From the NCBI RefSeq assembly GCF_003182595.1, contig NZ_PDNZ01000006.1:147538-211537 (forward strand): DNA of 64,000 nt, written 5' to 3'. The position numbers and the translations under genes are program-made. Position 1 is the stretch's first letter; the number at the start of each line of letters is the position of its first letter. Shown here one piece after another: positions 57,137 to 64,000 of the stretch. Source of the stretch: Prosthecochloris marina (GTDB taxonomy: Bacteria; Bacteroidota; Chlorobiia; Chlorobiales; Chlorobiaceae). The notes beneath the pieces are model-generated. The model worked only from the letters and a program-made list of their open reading frames with translations, had not been told where the DNA came from and did no database searches.

Positions 57137-58228
57137 TTATTTGTTCCCGGACAGGTAGGGGCGAATTATCAGAATAAGCAGCACAATCGAAGAACCAACG
57201 GCGATAATCCCACCATCTTCATGAGAAGCGTTCTGAATCCAGTCCGCTATGTCAAATCCAAGAAGCCCGTAGAGATTATTGACAACCATACCGGCCGCAA
57301 AAGACATGACGATGATAACAGCGAGATACACGATAACAGCTTTTTTACCAAGAATCCTTGAAACCACCGTCAGCGAAGCAATATTGGTTGCAGGTCCTGC
57401 GAGAAGAAAAACAAGAGCAGCACCAGGGGAAATGCCTTTCAATGCAAGAGCTGCTGCTATCGGGGTAGAGGCGGTTGCACAAACATAAAGCGGTATGGCA
57501 ATTGCCAGCATCAACAGCATCGAAAGATACTCGTTTCCAAAATACACGCTCACGATTTCCGGAGAAAGAAACACCGATATCAATCCTGCCAGAACAATTC
57601 CTAACAGGAACCATTTACCGATATCCTGCAAAAGTTCACCAAAAGCAAACGTCATTCCCCCCCTTAGTTTAGCGGTGAAAGATTGCTTTTTCTCGTTTTT
57701 TTGTTCACAACAGCATGAGTTGCTGCATGATGAACCCGAAGCAGCAGAAACAACGGCCGGCTCTGCATCGATGCCATTTCTATCCGTGTACAAAACCGCC
57801 ATCCCGGCTGCAACAGCCGTGAAGAATGACACAACGGGCCTGATTACCGTCATGAGCGGATCAAGAAGGGCATACGTTACGGCTATTGAATCAACCCCGG
57901 TCTCCGGAGTCGATATCAGAAAAGAGGTTACCGCCCCTTTACCGGCTCCTTGTTCTTTCAGCCCGGCAGCGGCAGGAAGAACCCCGCAGCTGCACAATGG
58001 CACCGGAACCCCTAAAGCCGATGCTTTCACAATACTCGATGCACCTTTCCCCCCGAGATGTTTCGTTATAAAATCATGGGGCAGAAACGCTTTGAAAAGC
58101 CCTGCGACAAAAAAACCAAGAAGCACATAAGGAGCTGATTCAAGCAGAACTCCCCAGGATGCGAGTACAATCTCATAGATACTATCAAACAACGTCCTGA
58201 TCGTTTTCGAAATTATAAATAGCGCCAA
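57137..58228 (-). CDS. Permease of the SO_0444/ArsP (DUF318) family, putative metal efflux
   Basis: 363 residues, about eight to ten hydrophobic spans. The family motif VPVPLCSCGVLPAAAGLKEQ lies near residues 75-95, and a symmetric half shows ATASTPIAAALAL. A Cys-rich cytoplasmic loop SCSNSCCCEQKNEKK (about 170-185) suggests binding of a soft metal. The SO_0444 group is annotated as Cu/Zn efflux and ArsP as organoarsenical efflux; the exact ligand is unknown. The initiator is TTG at 58228. It is the last gene of the radical SAM-AlkD-ArsR-permease unit. Confidence 0.85.
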   Translation of the reverse strand: MALFIISKTIRTLFDSIYEIVLASWGVLLESAPYVLLGFFVAGLFKAFLPHDFITKHLGGKGASSIVKASALGVPVPLCSCGVLPAAAGLKEQGAGKGAVTSFLISTPETGVDSIAVTYALLDPLMTVIRPVVSFFTAVAAGMAVLYTDRNGIDAEPAVVSAASGSSCSNSCCCEQKNEKKQSFTAKLRGGMTFAFGELLQDIGKWFLLGIVLAGLISVFLSPEIVSVYFGNEYLSMLLMLAIAIPLYVCATASTPIAAALALKGISPGAALVFLLAGPATNIASLTVVSRILGKKAVIVYLAVIIVMSFAAGMVVNNLYGLLGFDIADWIQNASHEDGGIIAVGSSIVLLILIIRPYLSGNK

Positions 58229-58260
58229 TTTTTACAAACAAATATTCACATGACAATATA

Positions 58261-58270
58261 TTCATATGAA
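58261..58270. promoter_or_regulatory. Candidate ArsR-type operator upstream of the permease
   Basis: Perfect palindrome TTCATATGAA, preceded 16 bases earlier by a similar ATTCACATGA, inside the 57-base gap between arsR and the permease. AT-rich inverted TTCA/TGAA half-sites are usual for SmtB/ArsR regulators. It could give the permease gene its own metal-controlled promoter. Inferred. Confidence 0.4.
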
Positions 58271-58285
58271 ATTTAAAAAAAATTA

Positions 58286-58705
58286 TTACCTACGGCACAT
58301 CGGTTCACTTACATGCTCCAAACCCAGTTCTATGAGCTTTTGAATATGCACATCATCGAGAGAGTAAAACACATTCTTCCCCTCTTTTCTCGATTTGACG
58401 ATCTTGCCCGCTCTGAGAACCCTCAACTGGTGAGAAACTGCCGACTGGCTCATATCAAGAAGCACGGTAAGATCACAGACACAAAGCTCGGCATGATAGA
58501 GGGCATTGAGAATCCTTACCCGAGTATGATCCCCAAGCGCTTTGAACAACTCCGCAAGATCCTGCAACGTTTCCTGGGGCATCATGGCATTCTTTGCTTT
58601 CTGCAGCGAATCAGGATGAAAACACTCTTCCTGGCAAACATCTTCTTTTTTTTCAGTCATGGAATCGGCTGTAATGGATGTAAAACGGTTACGTTCTGTC
58701 ATCAT
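58286..58705 (-). CDS. ArsR/SmtB-family metal-sensing repressor, CadC-like
   Basis: 139 residues. Winged HTH with SQSAVSHQLRVLRAGKIVKS. The alpha-3 metal site ELCVCDL is identical to that of S. aureus CadC (Cys58/Cys60), and the N-terminal C-x3-C (DVCQEECFHPD) mirrors CadC Cys7/Cys11, so a soft-metal alpha3N site is predicted. The C-terminal D-x-H ... H-x2-E zinc pattern (DDVHIQKLIELGLEHVSE) is also conserved. Likely signals are Cd, Pb, Zn or As. The start codon overlaps the alkD stop codon as ATGA. Confidence 0.92.
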   Translation of the reverse strand: MMTERNRFTSITADSMTEKKEDVCQEECFHPDSLQKAKNAMMPQETLQDLAELFKALGDHTRVRILNALYHAELCVCDLTVLLDMSQSAVSHQLRVLRAGKIVKSRKEGKNVFYSLDDVHIQKLIELGLEHVSEPMCRR

Positions 58706-59409
58706 ACTGTTCCTTGAAGATATTTTTTTCTTTCCCCTTTAGGAAACCGCTCTATGGCATAACGAAGCATCGTCCGGGGCATATCTCTGTAATGCTTCCC
58801 GAGAAAGGCTTTCTCAACAGAAACATTCCGTTTGCCTATTTCCCTGAGAACCCATCCGACAGCTTTGTGGATCAGATCCTCGGGGTCATGTATCAAGAGT
58901 TCCGAAATAGTCAACGCTTCATTAAAGTTGTTCTTCCGAACACAATGAAATGTAGAGAGTATGGCAACTCTTCTTTCCCAGAGAACCTCCGATTGTGCGA
59001 GTCTGTAAAGAACCCCTTTATCCCTCTTTTCCAACCATGGACCGACGATATAGGGTGCTGAAATGTCGACAAGATCCCAGTTATTGACAAACTTCAAATT
59101 GTCGAGATAGAGCGTATAAATCGTTTCACGTAAAGTACTATCGCCTTTTTCGAATTTCCTCATCAGAACAAGGAGCGCAAAAAACCGCTCTTCATGAAAA
59201 GGGGAAGCAAGCAGATGCCTGGCTTCGGCCAATGAGATGCTTTGATATTTCCTGGCATACTTTCTGAGTACCGGAACTCTGATACCATGGAACCGGTCCC
59301 CCTCACCATACTCCCCTTCGCCTGTTTTGAAAAAGTGCCGCGAATGCTCGGCAATTACCGGATCGGCAACACTCTCTAAAACACGGTGTATTTCTTCAGC
59401 CGTTATCAT
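58702..59409 (-). CDS. DNA alkylation repair protein, AlkD-like (HEAT repeat)
   Basis: 235 residues. Helical repeat architecture with YGEGDRFHGIRVPVLRKYAR, KFVNNWDLVDISAPYIVGPW (W-D-x-x-D region lining the base-flipping channel) and VGWVLREIGKRN, as in Bacillus AlkD, which excises alkylated purines without base flipping. ATG 59409 overlaps the radical SAM stop codon (ATGA), and the 3' end overlaps arsR likewise. The upstream open frame to 59541 is shadow sequence. Confidence 0.9.
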   Translation of the reverse strand: MITAEEIHRVLESVADPVIAEHSRHFFKTGEGEYGEGDRFHGIRVPVLRKYARKYQSISLAEARHLLASPFHEERFFALLVLMRKFEKGDSTLRETIYTLYLDNLKFVNNWDLVDISAPYIVGPWLEKRDKGVLYRLAQSEVLWERRVAILSTFHCVRKNNFNEALTISELLIHDPEDLIHKAVGWVLREIGKRNVSVEKAFLGKHYRDMPRTMLRYAIERFPKGERKKYLQGTV

Positions 59410-61229
59410 GGTTTTCCTGCACTCCCGTTGAGTGAACGGTAAACAAGCAGTGTCAACTGCCGGAGAAGTGACCACATGCCCGGCTCTCCAAGAATGGGAA
59501 AAAACATGGTACCCCATTTGTCCGGATTGTTTCTGACACATTCGTTCCTGTAGAGCATCCCCATCAGTGTGTCCTCAGGAACGTTCCTCACGAAACCAGT
59601 CAAACTTTCGAGAGATATGACAGGATTTCTTCTTTTTTTTGTTTCAGAAAAATCATTTTTCACCAGTACTTTACACTCCTCCCCGTTCTGATGAACTTCA
59701 ATGGCAAGCTGCTTACCCTGTGAATGCTGCAGGGTGAGGGCAAAAGGTTTGCTCATCTGTTTTATCGAAGATTTTTTTTCGACAACTCCCGCCTCATTAT
59801 CTGCAAGCAACAGAAAAGAGTCATAAAGAATATCCCTGACCTCACGTTCACCAAGGCTTTTGTTGCCGAAAAGCAGGACGCAATGCTGGAAAAGGTCTCT
59901 TAGAAGCACAAGGCACACCTGCCTGGCACTTTTCCTTTTTATCATAGAAGGAAGTGATCCGAAAGCTGTAAAACAATAAATCATCATGGTGGCAAGTTCA
60001 GTACGGGTCATTGTTCCTGCTTCAATAACGGGACAGAAGTTATTGTAGAGATCCCAGTCGTGCGTTACAATCTTTTTTTTCTCTTCATATTCCCTGTAGA
60101 CTTTCGTTCCGGGATAGGGAGTCATCACGAAAAACAAAGACTTCCTGAGCCCCACACTACGAGCAAATTCAGGATATGCCTTGGTATCCTCCTTGTTCTC
60201 GTTGTTATGGCCAATGATAAAAAAACCTTCCGTACCAATACCATATCTACTTGCGAGCTCTATGGCTTTCTGTACTTCATCATGGGTATTTTTCTTTTTC
60301 ATGAGCTTGAGAGTTTCCTGGTTCGGGCTTTCGATACCCAGACCGATCTTTTTCAACCCTACTCTGCGAAGCTTGTCGAGCACTCTTTCAGAACGAAGTA
60401 CGTCCTTCGCCCTGGTTTCAGTGGTTATCCTGAAATTTGTCAATTCCCGCTCTATCATCATATCGCAGATCTCCTCAACACGCTCGATATCCGTCAGAAA
60501 GTTCGCATCCCAGATTTTGAGATATTTCTTTTTTGCCGGATCATGTATAAGAGCGATTTCATCCACGACATTCTCCGGACTTCTTCCCCTCCATTTCTTG
60601 TGCATCTGGTCATTGGCACAGAACGAACAAGCCCATGGGCATCCTCTGGAAGTAAAAATGGTATCTACCGAATAGTCCTGTCCCTTTTCACCGTAACGTT
60701 CCGGGCGAAGGCTGCGCAAAGGAAAAGCAATGGTATCGACATCACGGATTGTCTCCCTCGGTCCGTTGTAGACAATACCGCCATTCTCCCTGAAAGCTAT
60801 TCCCTTCACATTGCGTGACGGACCGTTAAGAACCAACTCACGAAAAGTGTTTTCACCTTCGCCTGCAACAACAACGTCCACACTTGAAAGCTTCAGCACC
60901 TCTTCGTGCATGGCTGTAGGGTGAAAACCGCCCATGACAACGAAAGCCCCTTGTGTCCTGGCGATTTCTGCGAGTCTCTTCGCGTTATTGAAGCCTCCGG
61001 TCATTGATGAAATCCCCACCAGTTCGATCCGATGTCGTTTCAACAACCTCTCGAAACTGTCAAACAGGGCACTGTTATAATAATTGTCCGGAATAACAAG
61101 ACTCTCCACATCGCCTTCGATCGATGCAGCCAGGGAACAGATGCCGATGATATCGGAAACATACTGGGGAAACGGAAAGGATGCAGCCTGAGGCGCCTCA
61201 ACAAGACAAACATGGTTGAAATAAGCCAT
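59406..61229 (-). CDS. B12-binding radical SAM protein
   Basis: 607 residues: a cobalamin-binding Rossmann domain (1-150, with LVGISSMTGGFNNA and VVMGGFHPTAMHEEV), a radical SAM domain (about 195-400) with the cluster motif SRGCPWACSFCAN (C-x3-C-x2-C), and a 200-residue C-terminal extension of unknown type. The family includes BchE, the P-methylases and the bacteriochlorophyll C8/C12 methyltransferases BchQ/BchR, so a pigment or lipid methyltransferase role is possible in a phototroph, but I cannot assign one. The DXXH cobalamin motif common to many methyltransferases is not clearly seen. It heads the four-gene unit. Confidence 0.87.
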   Translation of the reverse strand: MAYFNHVCLVEAPQAASFPFPQYVSDIIGICSLAASIEGDVESLVIPDNYYNSALFDSFERLLKRHRIELVGISSMTGGFNNAKRLAEIARTQGAFVVMGGFHPTAMHEEVLKLSSVDVVVAGEGENTFRELVLNGPSRNVKGIAFRENGGIVYNGPRETIRDVDTIAFPLRSLRPERYGEKGQDYSVDTIFTSRGCPWACSFCANDQMHKKWRGRSPENVVDEIALIHDPAKKKYLKIWDANFLTDIERVEEICDMMIERELTNFRITTETRAKDVLRSERVLDKLRRVGLKKIGLGIESPNQETLKLMKKKNTHDEVQKAIELASRYGIGTEGFFIIGHNNENKEDTKAYPEFARSVGLRKSLFFVMTPYPGTKVYREYEEKKKIVTHDWDLYNNFCPVIEAGTMTRTELATMMIYCFTAFGSLPSMIKRKSARQVCLVLLRDLFQHCVLLFGNKSLGEREVRDILYDSFLLLADNEAGVVEKKSSIKQMSKPFALTLQHSQGKQLAIEVHQNGEECKVLVKNDFSETKKRRNPVISLESLTGFVRNVPEDTLMGMLYRNECVRNNPDKWGTMFFPILGEPGMWSLLRQLTLLVYRSLNGSAGKP

Positions 61230-61706
61230 AGTTTCGATTGATTACAGTTTTTCGTGCTGCAAGCACTATCCTTGTTCATTGAAAAAAGACACGCAATACC
61301 CTCATCTAAACCGTAAATCATCATCCACGCTATGGCATGAAGACAAAACAGCAAACCATACTTGCGCCTCTCCTGCAAAAGCCCGGATAAAGCTTTCAAT
61401 ACTCACCGCCCACCCCTAAAAGCTTGCATAACTGAAAAACATATGTAACAATTGTAAACTTTTAGTCAAACAAAAAAATACGTCAACTACACATTACATA
61501 AAGCTTAACTCTTTTTTAAAAAAAATTATGACCTATTTATAATTACCTTGAATGTGGATAAAAACGTTTATCAATTGCCCAAAAAACACTTCAGTCACTT
61601 TCCCAAAGAAGTATATTTTCTTTAAATTTTACTTTAGCACGCTTATTTGCTTAATAACCACTTCGCACTCAACTGCAAAAAAAAACACTCCAACCCCCAC
61701 GATATC
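61230..61706. other. AT-rich intergenic region between divergent radical SAM and RTX genes, no gene seen
   Basis: 477 bases, with 61440-61690 notably rich in A/T. It must hold the promoters of both genes. No operator or hairpin stands out. Confidence 0.55.
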
Positions 61707-64000
61707 ATGGTAGAAAAAAAATATGAAAGTGAGGAAAACAACCTCATTGCGCCCGAGAACAATGGCCTCGATCAGCTTGTCGAAGCAATTCAGAACGATC
61801 CAGGGCTTGAAGGCAGAATTTCACAGCAAGATATAGAAGGCGGAGCCAAAGCCGCTGCAGCCATGAACGACATCATCACCGAAGCTGTCGAGGCAACCGG
61901 AGCGATGGATGACGGAATAATATCCGGAGATGATGTACGGGAGATCAATACCTATATCAGGACAAACTACCAGCAGGAATGGATCGACTTGCACGGTGAT
62001 GACGAAAACGGTGTGGAAACCGGGTTCCACCTGGTCCAAAACGACGGGGCAGCCCTGCGATACCGTGGAGACAATCTGATAAACACGGTTGCTGACGGCA
62101 TCTATCATCTCGGCTTTGAAATTCAGGGGGACTATATTCTCAATGAAGACGGTGACCAGAATGCTTCGGTTGATCAGGTTGCAGAGTGGCTGACGCAGTT
62201 CTACACCGACCACTCGACAACGGGTACCGGCTTGGATAGAATCACCGATACGGTCATGGCAGATAAAGGGCTTGACAAGAACATCACCGATGAGGAAATT
62301 GCCGAAGCCGCCGACACAGCCAACCGAATGAATGAAATCATCGATGAAGCCATCAGGGAAACCGGTGTTGCCGAAGACAAAAAGATCTCGGCCGATGATA
62401 TCGTCCTCATCAACCAGTACATTCAGGGTAATTATCACGATGAATGGGTAGAACTTCACGGAGATGATGAAAATGGAATTGAAACCGGGTTCCACCTGGT
62501 TCAAAACGATGGCGCTTCTACACGGATGTTCGGTGAGAACTTCGTCAATACGGTGGCCGACGGCATTTACCACCTGGGATTCGATATAGAAGGAGATTAT
62601 ATCCTCAATGAAGACGGCAACCGCAATGCAAGTCTCGAGGATCTCGCCAGTTGGGTACAGTATTACTATGTCGACCAGTCGGATACCGGCACCGGTCTCG
62701 ACCGGCTCACCGATGCGGTAAAAACCGATCCCGGCCTGGCCCGAAACACCGACGCCGACGACATCAATACAGGCGCTGATGCGGCAAACAGGATGAATGA
62801 AATCATCGTCGAAGCTATTGAAAACACCGGAGTAGCCGGTGACGGAAGGATTTCGGTAGACGATGTACGAACCATCAATGCTTATATCCGCGAGCATCAT
62901 CTCGACGAATGGACCGAACTCCATGGTGATGATTTCGACAACGGCGACGAAACTGGCTTCCATCTTGTGCAAAACGATGGCAGCAACATACAGTTTCGTG
63001 GCGACAACCTGATCAACACGGTTGCTGACGGCATCTATCATCTTGGGTTTGAAATCGAAGGCGACTACATCCTCAACGAAGACGGAGACCAGAATGCAAA
63101 TCTCGGCGATCTGGCAACATGGCTCAACTACTACTACCTGGACAAAGAGATTATCTACGGCTCAGAAGAGGCCGACACTGTCAGGGGCCTGAACCATGCC
63201 GAAGAAGTCCATGCAAGAGGGGGAGATGACAAAGTCTACCTTGACGCCGGTGATGATATTGCCGATGGGGGCGATGGCAATGATGTTCTCTTCGGCGGTG
63301 CCGGAAACGACATCCTTATCGGAGGAAGCGGGGATGATAAGCTCTACGGTCAGGAAGGAAAAGACATCATAGCGGCACAGGAAGGTAACGATTATATCCG
63401 CGGCGGTGATGACGATGACTACCTGCATGCCGGTAGCGGCAACAACCGGATCTACGGTGGAGACGGGAACGATGTGCTGATCGCTGAAGACGGCGATGAT
63501 ATAATGCATGGGGATGATGGTGACGATACGTTTGCGGGAGGGAGTGGTGACGACAAGTTGTATGGGGGTAACGGCGACGACAGCCTCGATGCCGGAGAAG
63601 GAAACAACAAAATATACGGCGGTGCCGGGAACGATACCATCACTGCCGGTGACGGTCACGACACCATGAGCGGTGACGACGGCATCGACACCATCACCGG
63701 AAATGGCGGTGATGACAAGCTCTACGGCGGAACCGGCAACGACCTTCTCTACGGGGGAACCGGCGACGACTACCTCTATGGGCAGGATGATAACGATACG
63801 CTCCTTGGTGAAGAGGGTGACGACTATCTCAACGGCGGGAACGGCGATGATCACCTTGACGCCGGAGAAGGGAACAACAAAATATACGGCGGTGCCGGGA
63901 ACGATACCATCACTGCCGGTGACGGTCACGACACCATGAGCGGCGATGACGGTATCGACACCATCACCGGAAACGGCGGTGATGACAAGCTCTACGGCGG
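61707..64000 (+). CDS. Large RTX-type calcium-binding repeat protein, N-terminal part (764 codons, runs off the right edge)
   Basis: Open from ATG 61707 to the window end without a stop. No classical signal peptide, typical of type I secretion. Three tandem modules of about 155 residues (18-172, 173-327, 328-480) each contain an EF-hand/dockerin-like loop (GISGDD, GRISVDD), a conserved ETGFHLVQNDG, INTVADGIYHLGF and DYILNEDG segment, and end in a Trp helix. From about residue 485 come RTX nonapeptides (GGxGxDxLx), for example GGAGNDILIGGSGDDKLYG. Within the RTX part a 270-base unit is nearly duplicated. A secreted, Ca-folded adhesin or enzyme is likely; its catalytic part, if any, is outside. 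Flanking secretion genes are not in view. Confidence 0.9.
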   Translation, partial: MVEKKYESEENNLIAPENNGLDQLVEAIQNDPGLEGRISQQDIEGGAKAAAAMNDIITEAVEATGAMDDGIISGDDVREINTYIRTNYQQEWIDLHGDDENGVETGFHLVQNDGAALRYRGDNLINTVADGIYHLGFEIQGDYILNEDGDQNASVDQVAEWLTQFYTDHSTTGTGLDRITDTVMADKGLDKNITDEEIAEAADTANRMNEIIDEAIRETGVAEDKKISADDIVLINQYIQGNYHDEWVELHGDDENGIETGFHLVQNDGASTRMFGENFVNTVADGIYHLGFDIEGDYILNEDGNRNASLEDLASWVQYYYVDQSDTGTGLDRLTDAVKTDPGLARNTDADDINTGADAANRMNEIIVEAIENTGVAGDGRISVDDVRTINAYIREHHLDEWTELHGDDFDNGDETGFHLVQNDGSNIQFRGDNLINTVADGIYHLGFEIEGDYILNEDGDQNANLGDLATWLNYYYLDKEIIYGSEEADTVRGLNHAEEVHARGGDDKVYLDAGDDIADGGDGNDVLFGGAGNDILIGGSGDDKLYGQEGKDIIAAQEGNDYIRGGDDDDYLHAGSGNNRIYGGDGNDVLIAEDGDDIMHGDDGDDTFAGGSGDDKLYGGNGDDSLDAGEGNNKIYGGAGNDTITAGDGHDTMSGDDGIDTITGNGGDDKLYGGTGNDLLYGGTGDDYLYGQDDNDTLLGEEGDDYLNGGNGDDHLDAGEGNNKIYGGAGNDTITAGDGHDTMSGDDGIDTITGNGGDDKLYG

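Overview
The window looks like a chromosomal segment of a Gram-negative green sulfur bacterium (Chlorobi, Prosthecochloris/Chlorobium-like). This is inferred from a fused LpxC-FabZ gene of about 467 codons (typical of Bacteroidetes/Chlorobi), pyruvate phosphate dikinase next to acetyl-CoA metabolism genes, lipid A genes, a BamA-type outer membrane protein and moderate GC. No phylogenetic marker such as rRNA is present, and no tRNA or rRNA gene was seen.

Layout. 0-5 kb: N-terminal part of signal peptide peptidase SppA, an oligopeptide-type ABC ATPase, two overlapping hotdog thioesterases (one closely resembling fluoroacetyl-CoA thioesterase FlK), a GNAT, a 2TM protein and an SRPBCC-like protein. 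5-15 kb: core genes rsmI, panC, pnp, leuS, acs, plus a small divergent cluster (XRE regulator, palindromic operator, two tiny unknown genes). 15-20 kb: a three-unit 217-bp repeat array, a lipoprotein, a GNAT, a secreted Ada-like zinc-binding protein, TspO, SuhB, and a 23-copy heptanucleotide tandem repeat. 20-38 kb: core genes lpxC-fabZ, pgsA, ruvC, yebC, pheA, polA, an M23 peptidase, a DUF2795 protein, a BamA-like protein, rpe, trpC, a half-length carB, a JAMM peptidase, purD, a DUF374 acyltransferase and lpxK. 38-46 kb: an accessory stretch with an isochorismatase-fold hydrolase, an ICMT-type methyltransferase plus its frameshifted second copy, a choloylglycine-type amidase, a two-gene caspase cassette, a sirtuin, a beta-propeller protein and ElbB. 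46-59 kb: a nucleoside-type ABC permease, ppdK, a peroxiredoxin, a Fur/PerR-type regulator, uvrA, a lipoprotein hydrolase with a HAD phosphatase, and a tightly coupled operon radical SAM - AlkD - CadC-like ArsR - metal permease. 61.7 kb to the end: the start of a large RTX protein with three 155-residue repeats, running off the window.

Themes. Envelope biogenesis is well represented (LpxC-FabZ, LpxK, DUF374, BamA-like, M23, SppA, PgsA). Carbon flow is represented by Acs, PpdK and Rpe. Stress and metal functions are represented by the peroxiredoxin/PerR-like pair and the ArsR/permease operon.

The best candidate for an undescribed system is the AT-richer caspase plus unknown-partner operon at 41.0-43.6 kb. 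Other notable points are a dispersed double-hairpin repeat family (at least five sites), two long imperfect hairpins of a second family, a BamA-like gene with no usable in-frame start beside T8 and A7 tracts, and the FlK-like thioesterase pair.
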